A model generated the notes under the pieces. That model saw only the letters and a list, made by a program, of their open reading frames with translations, made no database searches and was not told where the DNA came from. This document shows positions 23,658-34,411 of a DNA stretch of 64,000 bases, piece after piece. How positions within the stretch are numbered: the stretch's first letter is position 1; every line of letters begins with the position of its first letter. Source of the DNA: Rusavskia elegans. Its lineage: Eukaryota; Ascomycota; Lecanoromycetes; Teloschistales; Teloschistaceae. Both the position numbers and the translations under genes were made by a program. The stretch spans positions 310,001 through 374,000 of the forward strand of contig SAUG01000046.1 of assembly GCA_011316305.1 (NCBI GenBank), given 5' to 3'.

Positions 23658-24789
23658 GTTGATAGGTAAATAGGGAATTCGATGACAAGAGATACGTCGC
23701 GGGTATTTACAGGGTACTGGAAAGGATGTACACACGGACAAATCAAGAAGCAAGAACCAAAAGAATGTAGAGAATGTGGACCAAAAGTCGACGAAAGGAG
23801 CGGTATTCGATTGAACGAGCGGACGAAGGAAAGGAATATGTAAGGTAAGACTGACGGCCACAGAATACGAGGCAATACTTCGAAACAGTCCACCCGGGCA
23901 GGGACGGAGATTACAGTGCAGCCATAGGATGGCTTCTGTTGTGGCCGTCTTAGCAAACGGGTGCCGAGAGCATCATAACCGCGTCTCCCGCGGTGGATAT
24001 CAGAGCGGTGAAACACCACGAGCGGATGACGTTGGTCAGCGTCATCATCGCGGTTCGGATAAAGTAATGTATGGGAATCAGTCTACATCATGAGCCGTGC
24101 AAGTTTTCGTTGAAGGGCGTGGTTCGATGATCTTCCGGAACCGCTTACGGGGATTTTGGCCAGAGGGGCCAGCCACCAGGGCAGCAAGCAGGGCAGCCGA
24201 CGGACAACGTTTCACGAAGGTACGAAGGGACGGCATAATCATCTGTAGCCGTAAAATTTCTACACGCGCCTATCATCGAACGACCTGTACGCGGCTAAGC
24301 GACCACACCTCGGAGCATTATCACCAACCTAAAACAGCCATCGATTTCAGACTTGCACTTCACACCGAGGCTGACATGCTCGGCCGACCTGGAGTGGGAC
24401 CCTGGGGTAGATCTGCGAGAGATTGGCGTGGGATTCAACCAAACAGTCCTGGTCCTGGATTAATACCTTATCTTGGGCCGCAGACTGCATGCCGCAGACG
24501 GCAGGCGTTGCCGGACCGTGTGTCCTCAGACGGTGTCACTCGAATGGGGACAACAGTGGCACATGGTATCCCTCCCCGATTCCTCTCCGTGGTAATTTAA
24601 GATACAACAAATGCAACACTCAAGAAATGGCACACTGTATGAAAGGTTTCGAAATCACCCGTGCTGATATGTGCTGATATGCTGTTGGCCAAGATGAGCT
24701 CTGCAGCCCGTGGCACGGATCAGACCATCAACCCAATGACGTCTCCCAAGCCTTCAGACGGCACTACTTCCTCTTTCCGTACCTGTGTT
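23658..24789. other. intergenic, promoter of the endoglucanase gene
   Basis: 1132 bp between two minus-strand genes. It should carry the cellulase-type promoter of the GH5 gene on its left part. A 160-codon plus-strand frame at about 24127-24600 is Arg rich with no domain, and I do not call it. No repeat seen. Confidence 0.45.
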
Positions 24790-27060
24790 CTAAGATGGTG
24801 GAGGTGGAGGCGGCTGGTCGCTTGGAGGCTGTGAATTGGTGAGCTGAGTTCTGTAGAGTAAGTACGGAGAATGACTTACTGGAGGTGGAGGAGCATCCCC
24901 TGGAGGAGGAGGCGGAGGAGCTCCATTCGAAGGGCTTCCGCTGTACTGTTGGAAGAGGGCGCTCAGTCCAGGAGGAGCACCCAATCCCCCAGATCCGCTT
25001 CCTAAGCCTGGAGGAGCACCCATGTTGGACTGTCCATACCCACCGGTAGATTGGCCGTATCCCGCGCCTGGGTAACCACCATAGCCGTAGTCTTGCTGTG
25101 CGTTGGAAGCCGGAGGTCCATCTCGTCGTTGCCATGGAGCAGCCCCGCCCGAACTGCCACCGGGAGCTCCTCCGTATCCGCCACTCTGTTGACCATAGCC
25201 CCCATAATTATCACCTCCCCGACCAGCAGCCCATGGTGGCGCCGTGCCCCCTTCTTGGCCATAGTTATCGCCGCGTCCGCGGTCGTCACGTTGCCAGGGA
25301 GCGGCTTGACCAGTCGGTCCCTTCTGCCATGGTTTGAGGTCACGGTCACCTTCGGCGCCGTAGCCGTCAACGCCACCATTATCATAGCCTCCCGGGCCGG
25401 CTTCGATGCGTTGAGCCCCTTCGCCGTTTCCAACGGGAACACCGCCGGAGAGTTCTTGCATGAGTTGCTATGAAGTTTTCAGTCTTTGTTTCGCAGGAGA
25501 GACACAGTTCCAACGTACCTCGTACTCGCGATCCACCGCATCTCCTCCTCCGATTTTACCAGCAGGACGACCAGGCGTGGCTCCAGGGGCATCGTTACGC
25601 CAATTCGCTCCACGCTGTCTATCAGGACAATCTCTAGCCATGTGGCCAGCGTTCCCACAAACGCGGCAGATGATGTTGGCCGTGAAATTACGCTGCTCGG
25701 GGCAGTCATACTTGCGGTGACCGATTTGACCGCCTATGGAAAGTTTAGCAAATCGTCTACTTGTGCGCTGACTTCGAAACTTGCAGTTCTGGCAGGCCTG
25801 GTTCTCGTCGTCACGTAGAGTTCCGTTCAAGGCGGCGAGCTCACGGAGCTGGTTGCGCTTCAACTCGTTTTGACCCTCAGGAATCGAAGCAGCCTTGGCA
25901 TCTGTTAGCTGAAACGCAAAGCACTAGAGCAATGGGGCACTCACCGTCTCGATGACATTGTGGATCAGCTTCTTAGCCTTGTTGACCTTTTCTTCCGTGT
26001 CGGCCATGATCAAACAGTGTAGATCTTCCTCTTGATTGCTAGTGTGAGCAGCATCAGAACGACCCTTGCCTTCCTTGACGGATCCTTTTCCACGGATGGC
26101 AATCTTTGCTAAGGATTCTGTTTCCATCTTCTTCAATGTGTTGCCTCGAGGGCCGATGAGTAGACCAACTTTAGTAAGGAAAGGCAAGCTATGTGTTAGT
26201 CTCTGCTGTTCAATGGGGAGTAGGAATGGGCAGTGTTAGAAGTTAGTGAACAGAAATGCAACAATCTATACGGGATGCCTCATGCATCAAAGGAAAAGAA
26301 ACGACAGGAAAGGGAAGGTCAAGAGTCAGAGGGTTAGTTATCGTACTGAAGTTAATTTCCGGGTAATCATTGACCGGCACATAGACTTTCTCTTGGGTCT
26401 TGGTTGGACGTCTGTAGTCAGACGGCGGGTGATAGTTAGGGATGATCTTCATCGCCTTTTCAATCTGCTTGTGTCGTTCATCTTCCAGACGTTTGCGATA
26501 GCGATACTCGCGGGTGTTGACACGACGACCAAAGTTGTCATATTGCGGAGGTGGAGATGGAGATCTAGGTGTTGGATGAGAAGTGGCTCAAGCACGTAAA
26601 AGGAAGGGGGAGGAACGTACCGATCTCCATCCGCAGGAACCACGTCGTTGATTCGAAGTTTCTCGCTGATCTCTTGAATACGTAAGTGAAGAGTGTAAGC
26701 TTCAAGCTGTTCGTTGGTCATGTTGGCTTTGATCATTGTAGGCAAGCCCATTAAGCCAGCTGCCTTGTTTTCGGCGGCATCACCCCAGCGATTTCTCTTC
26801 TTGCGTCGCCTCTCGCCAGCATCTACAGGCTCAGCTGTAAAGACATCAGGAGGTATCCGTGTTTGGGCTGTGGGTTCTAACGTACCTCGCTCGGGACTAC
26901 GACCTCGTTTGTAGCCTCCGTCTGCAATGCCTGTAGCTGGCTGGCTTGGGTTGTAGCCTCCATCGTCGACTGGAGGAGTGGAGTCACCGCCTCCGAATCG
27001 ACGACGAGCACCCAGAGGGATGTTGTTCGAGCCAGTGATGCCTTGATTACGCCACGCCAT
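24790..27060 (-). CDS. MSL5: branchpoint-bridging protein BBP/SF1 (Msl5)
   Basis: Eight exons: 27060-26886, 26834-26621, 26564-26347, 26168-25945, 25893-25785, 25733-25519, 25467-24880, 24828-24790; 593 residues. All exon lengths agree in phase. The N-terminus [17 protein letters not shown] and the KKRNRWGD stretch (U2AF-ligand-type motif) precede a KH-QUA2 domain (about 140-275) with [24 protein letters not shown]; two CCHC zinc knuckles follow (C311-C314-H319-C324 and C336-C339-H344-C349), then a Gly/Tyr/Gln-rich and polyproline tail. The protein binds the intron branch sequence UACUAAC early in spliceosome assembly and bridges to U1 and Mud2/U2AF65 in the nucleus. Intron 5 (25734-25784) has a GC donor (GCAAGT); only that choice restores the first zinc knuckle CQNCGQIGH. 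The 178-bp third intron is longer than the other six. The last exon encodes only 12 residues ([12 protein letters not shown]). Confidence 0.95.
25734..25784 (-). other. GC-AG intron in the BBP gene
   Basis: The 51-bp intron has donor GCAAGT, branch-like GCTAAAC and acceptor ATAG. A GT donor 4 nt away (AAGTTT) would break the frame and destroy the first zinc knuckle, so the GC donor is the supported reading. GC-AG introns are a known minor class of U2-type introns. Confidence 0.8.
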
Positions 27061-27779
27061 CTTGACTTCAAAGCTGTGTAGAAAGAGTGTTGTGCGAGGT
27101 TGCAGAAATGCAGAGAGGCTCCCTTAGCGGCTTGGCAAGAGAGGAAATTTTGATGACTGATGTACAATACCTTACTACTCGTATGGCCCATTTTCTCATT
27201 GGCGATTATAATGCGCTAGCCTTATCAGGAAAGTGATGGACTTTTGGAATTTGGGCCTCACGAGAACTCGCCGACAGTCAGGGACCCCTAAGCATACCAT
27301 TCGAGAGCTCGAGATTTCTCACTTGTGCAACGTTTACGAGCTTCTACTGCAAGAACGCGCAGTGGCGGCAAGCTGCTAAATTTTGTGCATAGGGATGGGA
27401 AGCAGCCGGGTTACGAAAACTGAAAGTTTGGCTTTGTCATCTGGATTGTCGGCGCATGTGGACAACAGCATCTACAGGATAGACCCGAAGCACAGCAAAT
27501 CCTTAAAAAGTAATGACGCCAACTCATCATAATATGGAGCATTGGCTGAGATTCCATGGTTCTCCATCTGGCATCATAATTAGCTGTAAGGCTTTTTGAA
27601 TGTAAGACAAAATAATGTGTCTGATGGGATTCTTGAAACCCGTATCTGCTGTAGCCCGAGCCCATGGATTTATCATCTCCCGGATGACTCCAAGAAGCGC
27701 CCCTTCCCTTGAAACTCGTGGCACCACTGTGTCCCGTACGAGGTAGACCGCCTATGTAATATACAGCAACATTGCTCCC
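27061..27779. other. intergenic, promoter of the BBP gene
   Basis: 719 bp between two minus-strand genes; BBP promoter and 3' UTR of the complex I subunit gene. Nothing else recognised. Confidence 0.45.
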
Positions 27780-28282
27780 TCATTTTCCATTGCCGGCTGT
27801 AATGGAACGGTTGGTGCCTAAGACATCTTTTGTGTCCTCCTCCCTATCCAATAACCCCAGATTTCGTATAGCTCCAGGTCGCGGTGCGTTTTCTCGTGGA
27901 TGTGCAGCTTCAGCCCTTCGGTAAGCGCGTTGTAATTCGATCGCTCTAGCTTTCTGATCGTCCAAGCCAGGGTTGTCAGTGCTCATAAATGCCAATGGCT
28001 CCAATGAAGAGCAGATATATCAAAGACGATTACCTCTTTCCTGTGATGGAGACACTCGTAGTAATCCTCTAGCGCTGGTACACATTTCTTGGCACCGGTC
28101 ACATCATCGGTATTTGTGTTGACGACATAGCAGGCTAGGAGCTCTTGCCAGAAAGGAAAGCAGCGTGAGGGGCCTGTGATGTAGTCAGCCTTCTTTATAG
28201 CTGCCCATGTATCCATGACTTGGCATATATGATGTCGGCCGTGAGAGAACATACCTCCAGAGAGTCCATAGCCAGACGCCAT
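27780..28282 (-). CDS. mitochondrial complex I subunit, NDUFS5-like twin CX9C protein
   Basis: Three exons: 28282-28255, 28173-28034, 27953-27780; introns of 81 and 80 bp; 113 residues. The short protein has a twin CX9C motif: C14-x9-C24 (CFPFWQELLAC) and C40-x9-C50 (CVPALEDYYEC). The start MASGYGLSGG and the block CVPALEDYYECLHHRKE match the fungal NADH:ubiquinone oxidoreductase 11.5/15-kDa accessory subunit (NDUFS5 family). Such proteins are imported through the Mia40 disulfide relay and sit on the intermembrane-space side of complex I. The conserved tail RAIELQRAYRRAEAAHPRENAP is followed by about 30 residues that I do not recognise as conserved. There is no cleavable presequence, as expected for Mia40 clients. 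It is divergent from the DUF1295 gene with 165 bp between the starts. Confidence 0.9.
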
Positions 28283-28447
28283 GTTCCTGATGGCTATCGT
28301 GACTCTGTAGACAAGACACAGGTCGCTGCTTCAGATGAGTTTGAATCTGGACATTGGGGCGCTTATTAGCCGCGCAAGATCTCCCGCAGCCCAGCTTGTC
28401 AACGTCATCAACTGTTGATACTCGATTCTCAAGGGAGAATCATCATC
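28283..28447. promoter_or_regulatory. 165-bp bidirectional promoter
   Basis: Only 165 bp separate the minus-strand ATG of the complex I subunit from the plus-strand ATG of the DUF1295 gene, so both leaders and core promoters must fit here. Co-regulation is possible (inference). The leader ends in a CATCATCATG context. Confidence 0.6.
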
Positions 28448-29653
28448 ATGGCTCTACCCTTGGTCAAATCCGCCGTCGCATGCACCGATTTCACCAGAAC
28501 CGTCCAGCCATACATTCCTCAACTTAATGACCTCCCGCAGCAGATCTATCAATCAGCGACAGACTTGCAAGCTCTCAAGGAGCTTTACCTGAATACCAAC
28601 CCTCTGATTTCGGCTTTCGCATTTTCTCTGGCTCTCGTCCCTATCGTCCTTGTCATCTCAGAGATCAACAAGAACTACTCTCAGGTCGACCGTATCTGGA
28701 GCTTGCTGCCGACCTTTTATAACCTGCATTATGTCGCCTACGCTCATGCAAAGGGCCTGCCTACGCAGAGACTCGACTCCCTGGCGATCATCAGCCTTGT
28801 ATGGAGTGTAGGTGAATTATCTCCTCCTAGCTATACACGAAGACTAACGCTTTCAGGCCCGTTTAACCTACAATTACTGGCGCAAAGGTGGCTACCAAGT
28901 CGGCTCCGAAGACTATCGATGGGAAATTGTAAAAGACTACGTCAAAAGTCCCGTGATATTCTTCGTCTTTAACATTGTGTTCATCTCTCTTGCGCAAAGT
29001 GTACGAGTAGTTCTCATTCTGAGAGGATTGGTTTAAGTCTAACCCTGGCATAGCTTCTCCTCTTCTCCGTCACAATGCCAACATACGTCCTCGTTCTTGC
29101 GGCTCCCATCACAAAAGCTCAAACACCCGACATTATCTTCACTCAACTCCTTATCGGATGTGTCTTCCTAGCATATACCGCTGACCAACAGCAATGGGGT
29201 AAGCAATCCAACCGAGACTTCTCGCAAGTGCACCAAATCACTGACTAAGACCCATCTGTACCCACAGACTTCCACGTTGCCAAGAGCTCTTATCAGAAAA
29301 GTGCCAAAGTCCCAGCCTCCAGCAGATATACCGCCGCAGACCTTGACCGCGGCTTCAACACGAAAGGCCTTTGGTCCCTGTCGCGCCATCCCAACTTCTT
29401 AGCCGAGCAATCCGTCTGGGTCACACTATACATCTGGTCCTGCTGGGCAACAGGAACGAATTACCATTGGGCTGGGTTGGGGGCGGCAGCGTATTTGTGT
29501 TTGTTCCAGGCAAGCACGTGGCTCACAGAGTTGATTACCGCTGGGAAGTACTCGGATTACAAGCTGTATCAGAAGAGGGTTGGGAAGTTTGTACCGAGCT
29601 TATGGGGCGAGGGGATGCCGAATGCGAACGCGGCAGGGAAGAAGCAGAAGTAG
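28448..29653 (+). CDS. DUF1295 / steroid 5-alpha-reductase-like membrane protein
   Basis: Four exons: 28448-28807, 28857-29000, 29054-29198 and 29268-29653; introns of 49, 53 and 69 bp, each with a clear branch site such as GACTAAC; 344 residues. Several membrane segments are visible (about 50-70, 100-120, 155-190, 200-230). Family motifs are VDRIWSLLPTFYNLHY near residue 80, RLTYNYWRKGGYQVGSEDYRWE after intron 1, ADQQQWDFH across intron 3, and FNTKGLWSLSRHPNFLAEQSVW with WLTELITAGKYSDYKLYQKRVGKFVP near the end. These are the hallmarks of DUF1295, a branch of the steroid-reductase/isoprenylcysteine methyltransferase fold. Its substrate in fungi is not established; an NADPH-dependent reductase acting on a lipid in the ER is only an inference. 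The protein ends with a Lys-rich tail GKKQK, which resembles a KKxx-type ER retrieval signal. Confidence 0.85.
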
Positions 29654-30612
29654 AGAAGATTTGAGCAGGGGAGGTTGGGTGTCCCAAGACCGTAACTCCA
29701 GGGAGGACTTCCATCAGAAGCAGCCACATGCCAGCTCATGATAGCGCATTTGGAGGATTTGCGATCTATGTCAAAATGTTTCCAAATTACTATAAATCGA
29801 ATTTCTTAATCAAGCGCACACACCGTCAGTGATTCATGCCAATTCCAATATCTTCACAAAGCAGGGAAATCATTATGCTTTCCTTTCCAAGCTGGTATGT
29901 GTTCGTGGAATATATTCCTGTTCTCCTTATCGTCCCTGCAGGATCTGCCGAAACCGAGATCTCGAATGCAACCACTTCACCACACCGAAAGACAGTCAGC
30001 CTACAATCAAGGTACAAATCGCTTCATACTACATATATTCAGAAATATTCTCATTCTCCTGCTTATCAACGTGAAAAACATACACCTCAACGATGATCTC
30101 TCGCGTTCACTAGCTCCAATTTTCAACGCCTCGATCCGCTGCACAACATCCTCTCAAAAGCCCTTCTGATATCTATGCTACGACATCTCGTCGAGGTTGT
30201 AGTTATCGAGAACTCAACCTCAACCAGCTTTTCTTACTCATTGTATGTTTTAACCCCATTGTGATATACAGGTCCAGATGCTTCAATTTCATGTCCCGTA
30301 CCATCCGTATTGCCTCAAACATCCGTGGTCTCAGTATTTTGATACTTTTTGCCTCGAGGTAAATCCAATGGTTAAGGCTGCAATAATAAATTCCCACAAA
30401 TGGTATGCAGCCATCATCACAAGCCGCCTCACATCATACTCTCTTTGTGCATTGTTATCAAAGGAAATGATAGGCAAGCTAACCACCAAGGTCGACAAGA
30501 ATAAATGAAAGTAGAAGTTTGAGGCAACAACACACTCATATCCAGCTTCACAAACCAGTTCTAGTATCAAGAACCGCGTACAGGTAGAATCACACTCATA
30601 TATAAGCCACAC
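29654..30612. other. convergent intergenic region
   Basis: 959 bp between the DUF1295 stop (plus) and the stop of the split gene (minus). Three overlapping short plus-strand frames at 29829-30169 are mutually exclusive and have no recognisable product. AT content rises slightly but CpA and TpG remain common, so RIP has not reached here. Confidence 0.5.
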
Positions 30613-32548
30613 TCAGTGTCTACCAGCATGGGAGACCAATGATGATTCTTCGCGAAAGAAATCCTCGGAATCCACAAGAACAACTTTTGCGTGCCGATAC
30701 AGAGCCATGTTTAGCTCGTCTTGGGAGGACACAATGGATATACCCTCCCGAAACGTCCACCCTTGATAGACACATGCGAGACACACCATCGCATTCACAG
30801 CCTTGCAAACATTGGTGATAACTGGGTTGAATGTGTATCCGGAAACGTCGGCAGTCGTTTCGACCAATCGCTCCTCCGGCTCCACTGAGTATCCTCCTTC
30901 GTATGTGTTCAACGAAGCCAAGGTACCATTGGTTGCTACTAGATAAGGTGGACTGTTATCAAATTCTTCGGCATTTGGTTTTGGCTCACAAGTCTCAGTG
31001 AAGATTGGACCCGCAAGTACAAGGTCCATCTGACGGGGATTGAGTCGCTGGACTACCCGGCCTCGATGTCTGTATGTGACGAGGCATGTCTGCGAGTCGT
31101 AGTCCCAGCCAGGTTCAATATGGATGGTAAAATCGTCAATGGCTCGTCCTTGTAGTTGTTTGATGCTGACTTTCTCCAAGACTACATCCTGAAACATGAC
31201 AGCGTCCGATACACTGTCGTTCGGGGTACGCTTTGTCGGATTCCTCGCGTTACCAGGGTATACGACCCCATTAGTGCCACTTGGTATACACGATGGATCT
31301 ATATCTATCAGGCTGAATCTTCCGAAATTACCCGGTCGCGCGACAACAAGGCTAGAGTAAAGAACAGGAAGCTTTCCTAAGATCCCTATCGCACCATATT
31401 TCACGGTCTCAACCTGCCGTCTTTCGGCACCACCGAAGAGATAGGCTGCCAGCTTCAATATTTCGAAACGGTACAGCATGTAGACCCTGCCTTTTTGCTT
31501 GCGTTGGTGCAATCTTGTGCAAACAACCTCCCGGATTAGGTTCAAGCAGTGGATATCGCCCCAAGCCCAGGCGCCGAAAGCTTCTTGAGTAGTGAGCTGT
31601 GTAGTATCCAGTAAAGGCAGGAGGAGCTGATACCAATAGCCGAGAAAGAATGCTTGGAACCAATGCAAAGCGTCTCCATAATCGTACGCTTTATCAAGCC
31701 CGTAGGATCGGCTCTCCATTGACTCGTTGTTTAGAGATAAGGCAATCATCTGCAGGTTGTAGGTTTCTTGATCGGAACCGTTGAGCTCTCTGACGATGTC
31801 AAGAAGCGCATTCGATGCTGCGGGCGTAGGTACTGGGAACAGCCAGTCTGCAAGTCGATACACATCGCCGTCAAGGCGTGGTATTTCGGCTGTTGAAGTT
31901 GACTCGACGAACAGCATCAGATCCTGTTCCTCTTCGAGGAAAGGCGATCCTTTGACCCGTGGAGGGTCATCCTCCGAGCGGTATGGCCGAAGAGATAGGC
32001 CATCTCTTCTCACCGCAGCCATGCCGAGTTGGAAGTATCTGCGCATTCTGTTTCGATCCAGGCTCTGAGGGAACAATGAAGCTACCTCCTCCATGTGTGT
32101 GAGTGGGACACGCATTCCAGGACGAAATGTTCGCTGCGATTTGACAAGGGCGGTTGGTGTAACGGTGCTAGTCCAGTAAATGACGGTGTCTGATTCGTCA
32201 ATACGGCTCATGGTAGCGGTTTCAATAAGCTTGATCTTCATTCCTAGTTCCTCTAATACAACGGCCAAACTGAATATGTCGGTGGAAGCTGTGGAATCTG
32301 TGGAATAGGCCTTACTCTCATCCTGAATCAGCCATGTGAGAAATTGGATTACTGCGCTTGACTCAGCTTCTGGGATGTACCCATACTGGTGCTTTCTTTG
32401 ATGGCCAAGCTTATTCCATTGATCGCGTGCCTTGAGAGAGATATTCCGCACAACAGCTGCTGACTTCCATCCTTGAATATGTTCATTTGCTTCGCGCCGC
32501 AGGAATTCGGCACTCTCCCCGTGGTCCTCAAAAAGTGTTAGAAGTAGC
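30613..32548 (-). pseudogene. C-terminal part of a split gene of an uncharacterised fungal family
   Basis: The intact frame of 1931 nt (32543-30613) encodes the C-terminal 643 residues of a protein whose first 131 residues lie at 58542-58935. The outer LTR of the retrotransposon separates them; 32544-32548 is one copy of its target duplication. The fragment has no stop or frameshift and no RIP. Blocks such as EFLRREANEHIQGWKSAA, FRPGMRVPLTHMEEVASLFP, GYWYQLLLPLLDTTQL, EAFGAWAWGDI and YRFEILKLAAYLFGGAE are recognisable from a large family of fungal proteins about 750-800 residues long without assigned function; I do not know a biochemical role. The frame continues upstream into the LTR, where an ATG at 32565 would add seven LTR-encoded residues to the LTRAC of the exon and give a 650-residue product. 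Whether that is expressed is unknown. As an insertion allele the gene is presumably non-functional. Confidence 0.88.
32544..32548. repeat. 5-bp target site duplication, left copy
   Basis: GTAGC immediately before the TG end of the left outer LTR. It is identical to 58542-58546 after the CA end of the right LTR, as expected for integrase-mediated insertion. Confidence 0.93.
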
Positions 32549-32791
32549 TGAAGACCTGCGAACATGGCATTTATGGTCGATGCGGAGACGACTCCGGGAT
32601 ACGCGATGGAGAACGGACCTCTGAGGTCACGTGTACTTCCTATTATAGCTAGCGCTGCCTATTTAGGCCTAGCGCTTACTTATTACGCGTACTATTTAGC
32701 TATTTATCGATTTCCTTTTTTTTTACTTTTTAGAATATATAATATATATTTATTTTTTATATAAATTTTTATTTCTATATTCGAACTAATA
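32549..32791 (+). repeat. left outer LTR (243 bp) of the copia element
   Basis: Aligns without gaps to 58299-58541 at a fixed offset of 25,750. It begins TG and ends TA, where the right copy has CA, so the last C was mutated. The outer part (to about 32660) keeps normal composition; the inner part, from about 32700, reads T where the right copy has C and A where it has G. So this copy is RIP-mutated only on its inner side. With a plus-strand element this is the 5' LTR. It also supplies an ATG on the minus strand that opens into the split host gene. Confidence 0.92.
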
Positions 32792-33969
32792 GTTATAAAC
32801 TCGGTATTATATATTAAAGTATTATTATTATTATTTACATCAGCGAATCCCAAAATGGATTTTCAGATTAGACCGGCTAACAGCTATCTCAATCCAAATA
32901 ATCCAAAAATCTAAATAATCTAAAAATCCAAAAAGTGGATTTTCGATAGATTAGAACTCTAATAGTATCTATAGTACGAAAATAAACTTAGTAAATAGCC
33001 TAAAATAGAATCTATATATAAGCTAAAAATTAATCTATCTAATCTAAGTCGAAAATAAAGTTTAGCGGCCGCCGCTAAAAGCGAGAATAACGGAAGTCGA
33101 ATATCTATTTAATAAACCACGCTAGACCTAATCTAGTTAGATTTTAGTAAAGAAATCTAATATTTTCGATCGAGACGAAGCTAGTCTAGCGTTATATATA
33201 GGCGTATATAGGCCTACTAACTACTAATAAAGATTTAAACGAATTTAAAATCGAATCTCTAAATCTTTTTAGCCGTCTTAGCCGCGCAGCCACGCAGCTT
33301 CGGGTATACCCGAAATCGGCTAATAAGCCGCTTATAAGCCGGTTTTAGCCGTACCGGCTAAGAACCGGCTAAGACGGCTGAAACGGCTGAAACCGGCTTT
33401 AAACCGGTTTTGGAAAATATTAATATAATTACTAGTATTAAATACTTTAGCGTATAAAATTCTATTATAAAAATCTATTATACCGCTGCTATTTTTTACT
33501 ATTAAAAAAATTTACTAGAAATTATATAAAGTTTAATATATTTTAATAAATAGTAAAAATATTTATAATTAATTAGTTATTATATATAAACTATCGGAAG
33601 CTCGTAGCTATAATATAAAAATGAATTTTATCGTTTAAAAAGACCTTTTATCTAAAATATATATATATTTTTTATATACTATAAAAATTTAAAAAAATTA
33701 TAATATTCGTTAAATACGATATTAAATTTACTTTAATAAAAGATTGGAATTTATAATTTATAGCTATATAAAATAAAACGACCGGCTAGCGCGTTTAGAA
33801 ATTTATTAATCTATCTATTATTCTAAAATCTAAAAATCTTTTAAAATCTATTAAATTAATTTTATAATAAATATAAACCGGTACTATAAAAATAATAATA
33901 AAAATAAAATTTAAATTTAAAAAAATAAAGCTAGATTATATCGATAAAAAAAAAGACTATATATAAAAA
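32792..33969. other. copia 5' internal region, AT-rich, with GC hairpin array
   Basis: RIP-degraded sequence between the 5' LTR and the first SINE. At about 32835-32960 a less-mutated stretch repeats ATCCAAAAA/ATCTAAA motifs, and at 33268-33415 an unusual GC-rich run of short CCGGCTAA/CGGCTGAAA units can fold on itself. No open frame of 60 codons. It may include a further small inserted element, since gag normally lies close to the LTR. Confidence 0.4.
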
Positions 33970-34411
33970 GCCGGTTTGGATAACGTAATAGCAACGCTAC
34001 GTGACCTGGCGACCTAACGGATCCAACTCGGGCGCTTTTCGGAGTTAACGGGATTAAATCCGGCGGGTCGGAAGTTCGAATCCCTCGAAGGCCAACTCTA
34101 ATATTTGAGTTTTTTCTATCGACTAAGTCGATTTTTATACAGAGTTTTTATATAGAGAAATTATTTAGTAAATCGTCTCGATCTAGCCCGATCGATCGAA
34201 GTAAATTGAATTAATTAAAATTAAATAAATTACGGTTTCCTTTTAGGTTTTAGTTTAGATCTAGCTTCTTCGGAAATCTTTAATTCGAGTTTTCGGTAAA
34301 ATATTTAAATACCAAATAATTGCGTAATTTGATCGATTTAGCGCCTCTAGCGTTAAAATCGTGAAAGATTAAAATTAAAAATCCGAATGATTAATCGTAT
34401 ATATATATATA
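33970..34411 (+). mobile_element. tRNA-derived SINE, copy 1 (RIP-mutated)
   Basis: About 440 bp. The head corresponds to an RNA polymerase III promoter: the A-box equivalent is damaged by G-to-A changes, and the B box reads GTTCGAATCCC at about 34072. The body matches 54256-54698 in inverse orientation over its whole length. The 3' end is an (AT)n/A tract near 34400. The 13-14 bp around TATATAAAAAGCCG occurs on both sides, a likely target duplication. It sits in the 5' part of the copia element. Confidence 0.65.

Noticed and set aside
24097..24600. 167-codon plus-strand frame upstream of the GH5 gene
   Set aside because: Starts at a non-ATG codon, Arg-rich, no domain or signal peptide; looks like a chance frame in a promoter region.
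24851..24879. 29-bp intron at the end of the BBP gene
   Set aside because: Too short; the next in-frame acceptor gives a standard 51-bp intron and a conserved polyproline end.
29829..30169. three overlapping short plus-strand frames
   Set aside because: Mutually exclusive frames without features in a convergent intergenic region.
34040..34110. functional tRNA gene at the B-box-like sequence
   Set aside because: A cloverleaf is not completed, the A box is mutated, and the same sequence recurs inverted at 54.6 kb with a poly(A) tail, so it is a SINE head.
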